Shown: piece by piece, positions 1 through 9,760 of the stretch
How the letters are laid out: each line of letters starts with the position of its first letter
How positions within the stretch are numbered: position 1 is the stretch's first letter
The notes under the pieces: generated by a model
What the model was told of the DNA's origin: nothing
The model's database searches: none
Seen by the model: the letters and a program-made list of their open reading frames with translations, nothing else
Position numbers and translations under genes: made by a program
DNA from: Crystallibacter degradans
Lineage (GTDB): Bacteria; Actinomycetota; Actinomycetes; Actinomycetales; Micrococcaceae
Reading direction: 5' to 3'
Assembly (NCBI RefSeq): GCF_012952295.1
Contig: NZ_JABBCH010000001.1
Location: forward strand, 496,001-560,000
Length of the DNA stretch: 64,000 bases

Positions 1-261
1 CCGCGGCAGATGATGCTGGCGATAGCCGGACTGGCGGTCATCGGCGTCCTCGGCATGGCTCTGGGGCAGGTCACGGCAGGCCCGCTGAAGCTAGGGCCGC
101 TCTTTGCTTTTGCCGTGACCTTGTCCGACATCTCATTGCTCGGCCTTGGCCCGGCCTTCTGGGCGTTGGCGATTGGCGTGCTCGCGTCCCGCTTGCTGGA
201 ACGCGATGAGTTGAAGGCGTTACGGGAGGCCAGCACAACTAATGGCCCGGCCACCCCCTGA
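1..261 (+). CDS. BenE-family benzoate/H+ symporter, 3' end only
   Basis: The frame is open from the first base and stops at 261, so only the last 86 codons are present. The visible part is hydrophobic with two or three membrane segments, followed by a short charged cytoplasmic tail (LLERDELKALR). A segment of the type LGPLFAFAVTLSDISLLG followed by GPAFWALAIGVLASRLLE is how I remember the end of BenE-type benzoate transporters. The family would move benzoate into the cell with a proton. The assignment rests on the C-terminus alone; another multi-spanning permease is possible. Confidence 0.5.
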   Translation, partial: PRQMMLAIAGLAVIGVLGMALGQVTAGPLKLGPLFAFAVTLSDISLLGLGPAFWALAIGVLASRLLERDELKALREASTTNGPATP

Positions 262-328
262 ACTGAGGATGTCCCTCGGGCGGCGGCGTCGCTAGCATTG
301 GCGCTACTTCGCTGGAAAGGGATGTGCC

Positions 329-685
329 ATGGAATGTATTACTTGGTTTGTGCCGATCGTGCCTGGAAAACTGGAGGCCTGGAAGGAATTCGTCCAAGAG
401 TGCCAAGGGCCGCGGCGCGAAGAGCTCGTACGTTCCCGCCAGCGCATCGGCTTGGTCCGGGAAGTCGCCGGGCACATGCAGACGCCGCAGGGCGATGACG
501 TCTGCTGCCTCTTCCACGAGGCCGAAAACTTGTCCGAGGCCTTTAGCGCCATTGCCCGCTCGGACGACCCCTTTGACGTCTGGTTCCGCGGCAAGCTCAA
601 GGAAGTCCATGGGATATCGCAGGAGATCCTCGAATCCCCGTTGCCCACCAAGATCTACCTCGACTACCAACAGGGAACTGCCTAA
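329..685 (+). CDS. small orphan protein, 118 aa
   Basis: ATG start with a purine-rich ribosome site (GGAAAGGG) about 8 bases upstream. The protein is soluble, charged and without signal peptide or membrane segment. It begins MECITWFVPIVPGKLEAWKE, a layout (beta strand, PGK turn, helix) that resembles dimeric alpha-beta-barrel (ABM-like) proteins, but no catalytic residues can be named. It stands alone between a transporter end and the PPOX pair. I do not recognise the family; function unknown. Confidence 0.6.
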   Translation: MECITWFVPIVPGKLEAWKEFVQECQGPRREELVRSRQRIGLVREVAGHMQTPQGDDVCCLFHEAENLSEAFSAIARSDDPFDVWFRGKLKEVHGISQEILESPLPTKIYLDYQQGTA

Positions 686-744
686 CATCTAACCCTGCCG
701 TTCCGCCCCTATCCAGCGCGGCCGGTTCATGGCAAAGTGGCGCC

Positions 745-1182
745 ATGAGCGAAGATCTGCGGATGCCCGACGCCGGCCATCCGACCCTCCGGTTGGGCCC
801 GGAAGAATGTTGGGAACTTCTCGCGGGCACGACGCTGGGCAGGCTGGCCGTCAGCTACCGCAACGAGCCGGACGTCATTCCGGTCAACTTCTGGGCCGCG
901 GAGAAGAGCATTCTGCTCCACGGGTCCGAGCACGTCAGGGATATCGTGCGCCGGGCCAGGCACCAGGTGGTGCTGGAGGCAGACGGGCGCAGCGGTTCAT
1001 CGGTCTGGAGCGTGATGGCCAAGGGCATGCTCCGCGAGCTGACCGGCCCGGATGAAATCGCGGCGGCCGAGCGCCGGCAACTCAAGCCCTGGACCCTCAC
1101 GCGCAGGGTGCTGTATTTGGAACTGGAACCCTCGGAACTTACCGGGCGGCGCATCGCCGTCGGACCTGAAATCAATGACTGA
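745..1182 (+). CDS. PPOX-fold (pyridoxamine 5'-phosphate oxidase-like) flavin protein 1
   Basis: 145-aa protein of the split-barrel PPOX superfamily, whose members bind FMN or F420 and reduce or sequester diverse small molecules. The family hallmark is the N-terminal block ECWELLAGTTLGRLAV, followed by a strand with PVNFWA and then ILLHGSEH, a typical PNPOx-like flavin site. The next gene is a paralogue starting 31 bases after this stop, and the two share this whole block order, so they arose by tandem duplication. Cytoplasmic. The exact substrate cannot be told from sequence. Confidence 0.8.
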   Translation: MSEDLRMPDAGHPTLRLGPEECWELLAGTTLGRLAVSYRNEPDVIPVNFWAAEKSILLHGSEHVRDIVRRARHQVVLEADGRSGSSVWSVMAKGMLRELTGPDEIAAAERRQLKPWTLTRRVLYLELEPSELTGRRIAVGPEIND

Positions 1183-1213
1183 GCCAACTCGGCCTGCCGA
1201 AAGGAAATCCTCC

Positions 1214-1726
1214 ATGCCCCGGCATCCCAACGGTCCGCCGTCGACCATCCCTACCGAGAATGCTGCCGCCGGCAACGAGCCAGACGCCACTCTGCCCGCC
1301 ATTCCGGACCTGGACAATCCCGTAATCGAGCTCAGCGAGGACGAATGCTGGGACTTACTGATCGGCACGATGCTGGGTCGGCTGGCGGTCAGCGTAGCGG
1401 ACAAGCCGGAACTGTACCCGGTCAACTTCCTGGCCCACGACCGCCGCATCCTGATCCGCACCATGCAGGGCACCAAGCTGGTCTCCATGGCCATCAATAA
1501 CAAGGTGGCGCTGGAGGCGGACGGTCGTTCCCTCCACTCTGTCTGGAGCGTGGTGGTCAAAGGCACCGTCCGTGAGCTCACCGCCGAAGCCGAAATAACG
1601 ACGGCGGAGCAACTGTCCCTGCGTTCGTGGACAGCATCGGTCAAAACCACCTATGTGGAAATCACGCCCTCCCAGATCAGGGGCCGACGGATTGCCTTGG
1701 CAGACGAGTTCAAGCTGGAGCGCTGA
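1214..1726 (+). CDS. PPOX-fold flavin protein 2
   Basis: 170 aa from the ATG at 1214, chosen because AAAGGAAA lies just upstream and because a longer reading frame back to 1052 would overlap the previous gene. After about 38 variable residues comes ECWDLLIGTMLGRLAVSV and PVNFLAHDRRILIRT, matching the upstream paralogue block by block. The C-terminus SQIRGRRIALADEFKLER is duplicated, in decayed form, at 2260-2385. Codons EITTAE at 1593-1607 carry the AAYAACGACGGC word; the paralogue has EIAAAE there without it. Probably FMN- or F420-binding; substrate unknown. Confidence 0.8.
   Translation: MPRHPNGPPSTIPTENAAAGNEPDATLPAIPDLDNPVIELSEDECWDLLIGTMLGRLAVSVADKPELYPVNFLAHDRRILIRTMQGTKLVSMAINNKVALEADGRSLHSVWSVVVKGTVRELTAEAEITTAEQLSLRSWTASVKTTYVEITPSQIRGRRIALADEFKLER
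1594..1605 (+). repeat. AAYAACGACGGC word, copy 1
   Basis: Exact AATAACGACGGC inside the second PPOX gene, same strand as the gene. Preceded by A and followed by GG, giving the longest form AAATAACGACGGCGG. Confidence 0.6.
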
Positions 1727-1729
1727 ACC

Positions 1730-1984
1730 TTGACTGTGGGCGATTCTGTTTCGGCCGCTTCTGCCCGCCAGCATTGGAGCGAAACGATAGACAAGGCGTC
1801 ACGAGAGCCGGTGTCCATCACCCGGCATGGGCGAGAAGCTGTGGTCCTCATGAATGCCGAGCTCGCAGAGCGTGCATTGGAAGCGCTGGAAGATGCCGAG
1901 GATCTCAAAGCCGCCCGAGAGGCCCGAGCTGAGGGCGGTTCCATCCCTTGGGAGGAGGTCAAAGCAGACCTCGGACTTGAGTGA
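1730..1984 (+). CDS. Phd/YefM-family antitoxin
   Basis: 84 aa from a TTG start 3 bases after the PPOX stop. The N-terminus DSVSAASARQHWSETIDKA followed by EPVSITRHGREAVVLMNAE is the classic Phd/YefM DNA-binding fold, and the C-terminal third (SIPWEEVKADLGL) is the toxin-neutralising tail. It would bind and block the RelE-type toxin and repress the shared promoter. Its stop overlaps the toxin GTG by 4 bases (GTGA). The toxin is frameshifted, so this antitoxin may now be an orphan. Confidence 0.85.
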   Translation: MTVGDSVSAASARQHWSETIDKASREPVSITRHGREAVVLMNAELAERALEALEDAEDLKAAREARAEGGSIPWEEVKADLGLE

Positions 1985-2245
1985 CCAGGGCGTACGAGAT
2001 CAAGCCGACCCATGCGGCGGAGAGGTCGCTTCGAAAGTTTGATGCCAAGGCCAAGGTCCGGGTTGCCGCAGCCAATAGAACTGCTCCAGGACAACCCCCG
2101 CCCGCCTGCAGCGAAGAAGCTTATCATCGGCGGCGGCGAATACCGGATACGAACCGGCGACTGTCGCATCATCTACGAGATCAACGACGACGCATTGGTC
2201 ATCCTCGTCTTTAGGGCCGGCCACCGGCGGGAAATCTACCGGTAG
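1981..2245 (+). pseudogene. RelE/ParE-type toxin broken by a frameshift
   Basis: The frame from GTG 1981 encodes a RelE-like start (TRAYEIKPTHAAERSLRKFD, then AKAKVRVAAA). The matching second half is in the next frame from about 2072: IELLQDNPRPPAAKKL, then YRIRTGDCRIIYEIN and HRREIYR, the typical catalytic C-terminus of this mRNA-interferase family. Joining the halves requires skipping one base near 2070-2073, where one extra A in GCCAATAGAA would explain the break. Either the toxin is dead or the assembly has a one-base error. A small full-length toxin of about 87 aa is expected from the repaired frame. Confidence 0.8.
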
Positions 2246-2259
2246 GAGCTGGCGGCGTC

Positions 2260-2385
2260 ACGGCGGAGCGCTGTCGCTGCGTCCATGGACAGCGTCGGTC
2301 AAAACCACCTTTGTGGAATCGCACCCTCGCAGATCTGCGGTCGCCGGACCGCTCTGGCGGACGAGTTCAAGCTGGAACGCCGAGC
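2260..2385 (+). pseudogene. decayed duplicate of the 3' end of PPOX gene 2
   Basis: This stretch aligns over its full length with 1600-1726. Shared runs include ACGGCGGAGC, GGTCAAAACCACCT and GACGAGTTCAAGCTGGA. Translation in two frames gives SQICGRRTALADEFKLER against SQIRGRRIALADEFKLER in the intact gene. A one-base deletion after GTGGAA and loss of the stop codon show it is not functional. With the intact end at 1600-1726 it forms an imperfect direct repeat of about 125 bp bracketing the toxin-antitoxin pair. Confidence 0.8.
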
Positions 2386-2562
2386 CCTGGTCACACGCGA
2401 TGTGGCGGCTGCCAGTGCCACATTGCAGGTAGATCACAATCGTGTACAAGCTTGCCGTCCAATGGTAGACAGTGAAGCAGGCCCCATCAGTGTCAGCTGT
2501 CACTCGCACCGATGTCCTCACAAGGCGTGCCCAGGGCCTGCCCGACGAGAAGGACGGATTCA
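2386..2562. other. non-coding stretch upstream of tctC
   Basis: Together with the remnant before it, this makes a gene-free gap of over 300 bases. It has slightly lower GC than the flanks and presumably holds the tctCBA promoter, but I see no convincing -35/-10 pair or operator. Confidence 0.4.
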
Positions 2563-3594
2563 ATGATGATTTCGACAAGAGGCTCGAAGAAACAACGTAC
2601 CTATACCGCGCTGGCTGCCGTGGCCGCAGGGCTCCTGGCCCTGACCGGTTGCGGAGGTAACGGCGGAGGAGGGGGCGGAGGCGGCGGGACCGCCGAGGAA
2701 TATCCGAGCGCGTCCATCGAGATCATGGCGCCGGCAGACCCCGGCGGCGGCTACGACCAGACGGCACGTTCCATCGCGCGGGCGCTGACCGAGGGCGGCG
2801 TCATCGAAACCGGGGCCGATGTCTACAACGTCCCCGGCGGATCCGGGACCATCGGCCTCACCCAGTTCGTACAGAACAGCGGAGACCCGCATCAGCTGAT
2901 GGTGATCGGCAAGATCCTGGTCGGCGCCATCCAGCAGACCGATTCCCAGGTGACGCTGGAGAACACCACACCCATCGCGCGGTTGACCGCCGAGTACGAT
3001 GCCATCGTCGTGCCGGCGGATTCCGAGTACCAGACCCTTGAACAGTTGATGGAGGCATTCAAGGCGGATCCAGGCAGCATCGCCTGGGGCGGCGGTTCGG
3101 TGGGCGGTGTAGACCAGATCCTGGTGGCCCAACTCGCGGACGCCGTGGGCGTGGAAGTGGCCGACCTCAACTACATCCCTTACTCCGGCGGTGGCGAACT
3201 CACGCCGGCTATCCTCTCCGGGGATGTGGAGGCAGCCGCCTCCGGCCTGGCCGAATTCCAGGACCAGATCGACGCCGGAGAAATGCGCCTGCTGGCCGTT
3301 TCCAGTGAGAAGCCGATCGAGGGCGTCGACGCTCCGACCATCATTGATGCCGGCTACGACGTGTCCATCGCCAACTGGCGCGGTTTGGTTGCCCCGCCCG
3401 AAATCTCCGACGAACAGCGTGAAGCCGTGATCGGCATGATCGAGGAGATGGCCGGAACCCAGCAGTGGCAGGAGACGCTGGAGTCCAACAACTGGGATGA
3501 CTACCTGCTCACCGGTGACGAGTTCTCGGAGTACATCCAGAGTGAGGACAAGACGATCACCCAGACGCTGACAAACCTGGGAATCATCGAGTGA
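2563..3594 (+). CDS. tctC: tripartite tricarboxylate transporter substrate-binding lipoprotein
   Basis: 343 aa from ATG 2563 (GAAGGAC upstream; a second ATG follows at 2566). Lipoprotein signal: basic KKQR, hydrophobic stretch, lipobox LTGC, then a Gly-rich linker (about 10 glycines). The mature part starts IEIMAPADPGGGYDQTARS, the ligand-pocket signature of TctC/BugT proteins, followed by NVPGGSGTIGL and GGGSVGGVDQ. It captures a carboxylic acid outside the cell for the TctAB membrane unit. The gene overlaps tctB by 4 bases and opens a three-gene operon. Substrate may be citrate or another carboxylate; not determinable here. Confidence 0.9.
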   Translation: MMISTRGSKKQRTYTALAAVAAGLLALTGCGGNGGGGGGGGGTAEEYPSASIEIMAPADPGGGYDQTARSIARALTEGGVIETGADVYNVPGGSGTIGLTQFVQNSGDPHQLMVIGKILVGAIQQTDSQVTLENTTPIARLTAEYDAIVVPADSEYQTLEQLMEAFKADPGSIAWGGGSVGGVDQILVAQLADAVGVEVADLNYIPYSGGGELTPAILSGDVEAAASGLAEFQDQIDAGEMRLLAVSSEKPIEGVDAPTIIDAGYDVSIANWRGLVAPPEISDEQREAVIGMIEEMAGTQQWQETLESNNWDDYLLTGDEFSEYIQSEDKTITQTLTNLGIIE

Positions 3595-4106
3595 CCTCCG
3601 GTCGTCCGGAAGCCGCCCCGCACCAGCGGGGCGGCAAGTCCGGGATCCGTATTGCCGCCGTCGTGCTTCTGCTCGGTGCCGCCATCATTTTGTACGACGC
3701 CATCAGCATCTCCGAGCGCGGCGGCCTGGCGCCGGGCGAACCGGGGTTCTTCCCCATGGCGGTGGGTGTAGGGCTCGTGGTGGTGAGCCTGCTGTTCTTG
3801 CTGCGCACCACCCTGATGCAGGACAAGGCGCTCTTTGTGTATGCAGCCGAAGAGCAGTCCGAAACCCATTGGAATACTGTCTGGCTGGTCATCGCCGCGC
3901 TGGTGGCCTACGCCTTTGTCCTGCAACCTGTCGGCTATATCGTCTCCACATCGCTCTTTTTTGTTGGGATTGCGTGGGTGGCCGGGAGCCGCCGGTGGAT
4001 CCGGGACATCATTGTTGCCGTCCTTTTCTCGGCGGCCATCTACTTCGGCTTTACGGAACTGCTGGGAGTCCGGCTGCCCGCGGGAATCCTGCAGGGGGTG
4101 CTCTAG
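3591..4106 (+). CDS. tctB: tripartite tricarboxylate transporter small membrane subunit
   Basis: 171 aa from a GTG that overlaps the tctC stop. Four hydrophobic segments (about residues 20-38, 53-70, 95-115 and 140-160) and the TctB hallmark GLAPGEPGFFPMAVGVGLVV. The family is the poorly conserved small subunit that pairs with TctA in the membrane and couples ion gradient to uptake. Position between tctC and tctA and the tight spacing (3 bases to tctA) support the call. Confidence 0.9.
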   Translation: MTSGRPEAAPHQRGGKSGIRIAAVVLLLGAAIILYDAISISERGGLAPGEPGFFPMAVGVGLVVVSLLFLLRTTLMQDKALFVYAAEEQSETHWNTVWLVIAALVAYAFVLQPVGYIVSTSLFFVGIAWVAGSRRWIRDIIVAVLFSAAIYFGFTELLGVRLPAGILQGVL

Positions 4107-4109
4107 GAC

Positions 4110-5624
4110 ATGGAGGTTTTCGCTGACCTTGCCAGCGGCTTCGCCAACGCGCTGTCGCTGCAGTACCTGCTCTTCGCCGCCATCGGGGTCACGATCGGAA
4201 CGCTGGTGGGTGTGCTGCCAGGGATCGGGCCGGCGATGGCGCTCGCGCTGCTGCTGCCGCTCACCTACGGGTTCGATCCCACGGGCGCGCTGATCATCTT
4301 CGCCGGCATCTATTACGGTTCCTTATACGGCGGTGCCATTACCTCCATCCTGCTCAACACCCCTGGTGAAGCAGGGTCCGTGGCGACGGCGATCGATGGC
4401 TATCCCATGGCCAAGGCCGGCCGGGCGGGACCGGCCCTTGCAACGGCGGTAATGGGCTCCTTCGCCGCCGGGATCATCTCTACGCTCGGACTAACCCTCC
4501 TCGCGCCAGCCGTCGCCAATCTCGCCAAGTCCTTCCAGGCGACAGACTACTTCGCCCTGATGGTGCTGGCCTTCGTCAGCGTGACCGCACTGGTCGGCAC
4601 ATCGATCATCCGCGGGCTGGTCAGCCTGTTCCTGGGGCTGTTCATCGGACTCATCGGCTTGGATTTCCTGACCGGGCAGCAGCGCTTCACCTTCGGCGCC
4701 CCGGAGCTGCTCGGCGGGATCGACATCGTGATTGTGGTGATCGGCCTGTTCGCCATCGGGGAAGCCCTCTACGGGCTGGCCCGGCTGCAGTTCGCCAAGG
4801 TGGAAGAGGTCAAATTCGAAGGCCGGATCTGGCTGAACAAGGCGGAGCGGCGCCGGGTGTGGAAGCCTTGGATCCGCGGCGGTTTCCTCGGCTTCATCTT
4901 CGGCTCCATGCCCACCGGCGGCTCTGAGGTCCCAACCTTCCTCAGCTACAACCTTGAAAAACGGCTCTCCAAGCACCCGCACGAATTCGGCAAGGGCGCC
5001 ATTGAAGGCATCGCAGGTCCGGAAGCAGCCAACAACGCGTCCTTCTCCGGCGTGATGGTGCCGCTGCTGACCCTGGGCATTCCGACGTCGGCGACTGCGG
5101 CGATCATTCTGTCCGCCTTCCAGATCTACAACATCCAGCCCGGCCCACAGCTGTTCGAGAACTCCCCCGACCTGGTCTGGACGCTGATCGCCAGCCTGTT
5201 CATCGGCAACATCATGCTGCTGATCATCAATCTGCCCCTGGTCAAGGTGTGGGTCAGGATCCTGGACATCCCCAAGCCGCTGCTGTTCACCGGCATCCTG
5301 GTCTTCGGCACGCTCGGGGTCTACAGCCTGTCCGGGAGCGTGCTCGAAGTCATCATTGTCTACGTCATCGGCATCGTCGGCTTCTTCATGCGCCTCTACG
5401 ATTTCCCGGTGGCGCCGGCGGTGCTCGGTTCCATCCTGGGCCCCATGATGGAGACCCAGTTCCGCCGTGCACTGGCCATCAGCCAGGGCGACTTCTCAGT
5501 GTTTTTCACGCGCCCGTTGACGCTCGTCCTGCTGCTGCTGGCCCTCGCGGTGCTGGTGCTGCCGACACTGCTGCCGCGGGTCCTGCCCAGGCGCACCGCG
5601 ACGGATGCCGGGACCACCACATGA
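4110..5624 (+). CDS. tctA: tripartite tricarboxylate transporter large permease
   Basis: 504 aa, about a dozen membrane segments. The TctA signature is clear: [20 protein letters not shown] near residue 35, then [20 protein letters not shown] and [19 protein letters not shown] second conserved block with [20 protein letters not shown] and [12 protein letters not shown] lies near residue 275-310. This is the translocation subunit working with TctB and TctC. Last gene of the transporter operon; the next gene starts 25 bases later with its own ribosome site. Confidence 0.93.
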   Translation: MEVFADLASGFANALSLQYLLFAAIGVTIGTLVGVLPGIGPAMALALLLPLTYGFDPTGALIIFAGIYYGSLYGGAITSILLNTPGEAGSVATAIDGYPMAKAGRAGPALATAVMGSFAAGIISTLGLTLLAPAVANLAKSFQATDYFALMVLAFVSVTALVGTSIIRGLVSLFLGLFIGLIGLDFLTGQQRFTFGAPELLGGIDIVIVVIGLFAIGEALYGLARLQFAKVEEVKFEGRIWLNKAERRRVWKPWIRGGFLGFIFGSMPTGGSEVPTFLSYNLEKRLSKHPHEFGKGAIEGIAGPEAANNASFSGVMVPLLTLGIPTSATAAIILSAFQIYNIQPGPQLFENSPDLVWTLIASLFIGNIMLLIINLPLVKVWVRILDIPKPLLFTGILVFGTLGVYSLSGSVLEVIIVYVIGIVGFFMRLYDFPVAPAVLGSILGPMMETQFRRALAISQGDFSVFFTRPLTLVLLLLALAVLVLPTLLPRVLPRRTATDAGTTT

Positions 5625-5649
5625 AATCAGCTGCTCACGGAGGCAGAGA

Positions 5650-6093
5650 ATGCTCCGCCTGAAGGACATTGACATGGACATGCTGACCACGGCGATGGAG
5701 AACGCCAGTTATGACATGCGGTGGCGGCTGGATCGGGACACCGGCGAGCTGGAGTTGAGTGGCGACATGGTGGACGAGGGCCTCTCGCCGGAAGAACTTG
5801 AAGAACGTGACTTGGTGGTTGTGGAAGCGGATTCGCACCGGAGCTACCGGGACATGGAAGACTTCATCGCCACGCTCGAAGACGAGCGGGTGCGCGCCGC
5901 CCTGTTCCGAGCCATCGAGAGGAAGCGTCCGTTCCGCCATTTCAAGGACGTGCTGTACGACTATCCCAAGGTCCAGGAAGACTGGTATGCCTTCCACGAA
6001 AAGCGCATGCGCCACCACGCCATCACCTGGCTCCTGTCCGAAGGACTCATTGACGAACAGGAAGCCCAGGGCACCCTGGGCACGCAGGCATGA
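5650..6093 (+). CDS. UPF0158 family protein
   Basis: 147 aa from ATG 5650, chosen for the GGAGG 7 bases upstream; an in-frame start at 5605 would overlap tctA. The sequence fits UPF0158: LEDERVRAALFRAIERKRPF followed by FKDVLYDYPKVQEDWYAFHE. Acidic, soluble, function unknown in the family. It may be co-transcribed with tctCBA but has no evident link to transport. Confidence 0.8.
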   Translation: MLRLKDIDMDMLTTAMENASYDMRWRLDRDTGELELSGDMVDEGLSPEELEERDLVVVEADSHRSYRDMEDFIATLEDERVRAALFRAIERKRPFRHFKDVLYDYPKVQEDWYAFHEKRMRHHAITWLLSEGLIDEQEAQGTLGTQA

Positions 6094-6179
6094 GTGCGTT
6101 GGCGGCAGGAGCAGGGGCGGCCGAATTTGGGTTGGCCGATTCTGTAGCCGCGGACCGCTTGGAAAGGTAGAACTGATTC

Positions 6180-8737
<2,558 letters not shown>

Positions 8738-8778
8738 CACTCGGCAGGAGCGTGCACCGGAGCGCGGGAGGGCCTGTC

Positions 8779-8790
8779 GCCGTCGTTATT
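8779..8790 (-). repeat. AAYAACGACGGC word, copy 2 (minus strand)
   Basis: The + strand reads GCCGTCGTTATT, so AATAACGACGGC lies on the minus strand. It is the only exact copy on that strand and lies in the intergenic region, directly upstream of the -10 box of the gene at 8811. Confidence 0.6.
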
Positions 8791-8798
8791 TGTGTGCT

Positions 8799-8804
8799 TA
8801 CACT
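8799..8804 (+). promoter_or_regulatory. candidate -10 box of a leaderless transcript
   Basis: TACACT ends 6 bases before the ATG at 8811. A start site seven bases downstream would be the A of the ATG, which fits leaderless transcription, common in actinobacteria. No good -35 is visible. Confidence 0.4.
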
Positions 8805-8810
8805 GCTCGC

Positions 8811-9194
8811 ATGAGCATTCAGGGTGAGTATTTCGCGGCAGCAGAAACCCCCAACAACGACGGCGGCGCCCCGCCTCCCGTTTTCGTCTACCGTGGCGCC
8901 GAGGGTTTGCTGGCGGCACAGCTGGCCGAGGCGCTGGATAACCACGAGCTGCTCGAGGGCAACTGGGAGCTGGTGCACACATACATGCCGCCGGCGGAGC
9001 GCAAAGGTGCCGCGGCGGAGGAGACGGACAGTGCGGCGGCCGCACCCGCCGAGCGGAAGGATGCCGGCCACGCCGGGGTGCTGGACGAGCTTGCGGCGGA
9101 TGCGTCCGTGCACTTTGCCCCGGGCGAGCGGCAGCAGGTAGGGCGCTGGAGCATTGTGCAGTTGGCGGACTTCGGTTTCTTGCACAAAACTTGA
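8811..9194 (+). CDS. orphan protein, 127 aa
   Basis: Start set at ATG 8811 because no ribosome site precedes it and a -10 box sits exactly where a leaderless mRNA would need it. No signal peptide or membrane segment. The middle (about residues 60-90) is Ala/Glu-rich and probably disordered; the ends look structured (FVYRGAEGLLAAQLAEAL and QQVGRWSIVQLADFGF). The N-terminus contains NNDGG, encoded by an AAYAACGACGGC copy at 8853. Family not recognised; the reading frame is supported by high third-position GC only. Confidence 0.55.
   Translation: MSIQGEYFAAAETPNNDGGAPPPVFVYRGAEGLLAAQLAEALDNHELLEGNWELVHTYMPPAERKGAAAEETDSAAAAPAERKDAGHAGVLDELAADASVHFAPGERQQVGRWSIVQLADFGFLHKT
8853..8864 (+). repeat. 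AAYAACGACGGC word, copy 3
   Basis: Exact AACAACGACGGC near the 5' end of the orphan gene, 62 bases from the minus-strand copy at 8779-8790. The two face away from each other. Confidence 0.6.
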
Positions 9195-9317
9195 GCTTTT
9201 CTTGAGCGTTAGCACCGGGTGCTGCCCCGATCATGTAAGGAGCCGGGAAGGACCCCACTCCTGCCCGGCAACCATTGATCGGGACCGTTCGCTCGATCTG
9301 TGGCTGTTGGGGGGATC

Positions 9318-9353
9318 TGTCCCGGGCGGTCAGCCACCTGGTGGCCCGGGACA
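9318..9353. repeat. inverted repeat upstream of the 9427 gene
   Basis: Perfect 10-base arms TGTCCCGGGC (9318-9327) and GCCCGGGACA (9344-9353) around 16 bases that contain a smaller palindrome (CCACC-T-GGTGG). No T-run follows, so an operator or RNA hairpin is as likely as a terminator. It ends 7 bases before the proposed -35 box. Confidence 0.55.
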
Positions 9354-9360
9354 TCAACTA

Positions 9361-9389
9361 TTGCGCCGCTCCCCCGCTGGGTCTAGCGT
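9361..9389 (+). promoter_or_regulatory. candidate housekeeping promoter
   Basis: TTGCGC at 9361-9366 and TAGCGT at 9384-9389 are 17 bases apart, as expected for a principal sigma factor promoter. It would drive the 9427-14864 gene group. Confidence 0.4.
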
Positions 9390-9426
9390 GATGCGCATCA
9401 GCATCCACCGCTAACAAGGAACCGCC

Positions 9427-9744
9427 ATGGCCGGGTTTGTGCAGATCATCGAGTTCAAGACCTCGCGCATCGAGGAGATTGAAAAACTGGGGACGCCGTC
9501 GAGGGCCGAAGGAAGCACGCCTGCCAGCTTCCGCGGGGTAAAGGTCACCGCGGACAGGGACCGGCCCGGCAACTACTACACCATTGTGGAGTTCGACTCG
9601 TATGAGTCGGCGATGGAAAATTCGGCCCGTCCGGAGACTTCCGAATTCGCCGAGAAGTTCGCCTCTCTGTGCGACGGGCCGCCCGTCTTCCGCAACCTGG
9701 ACGTACTGTGGGCCGACACCGGGCAGGACGCGCAGGCCACGTAG
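9427..9744 (+). CDS. small ABM-like protein, 105 aa
   Basis: ATG preceded by AAGGAACC. The sequence MAGFVQIIEFKTSRIEEIEK followed by DRPGNYYTIVEFDSYESAME is typical of small dimeric alpha-beta-barrel proteins related to antibiotic-biosynthesis monooxygenases, but no catalytic residues can be assigned. It heads the run DUF1538, PII-like, CBS, PEP-dikinase-like, with 16 bases to the next gene. Function unknown. Confidence 0.6.
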   Translation: MAGFVQIIEFKTSRIEEIEKLGTPSRAEGSTPASFRGVKVTADRDRPGNYYTIVEFDSYESAMENSARPETSEFAEKFASLCDGPPVFRNLDVLWADTGQDAQAT

Positions 9745-9760
9745 ACAAAGCCCTGACGAG

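Noticed and set aside
1052-1213. Longer N-terminus of PPOX protein 2
   Set aside because: It overlaps the first PPOX gene by 131 bases and lacks a ribosome site; the ATG at 1214 has one.
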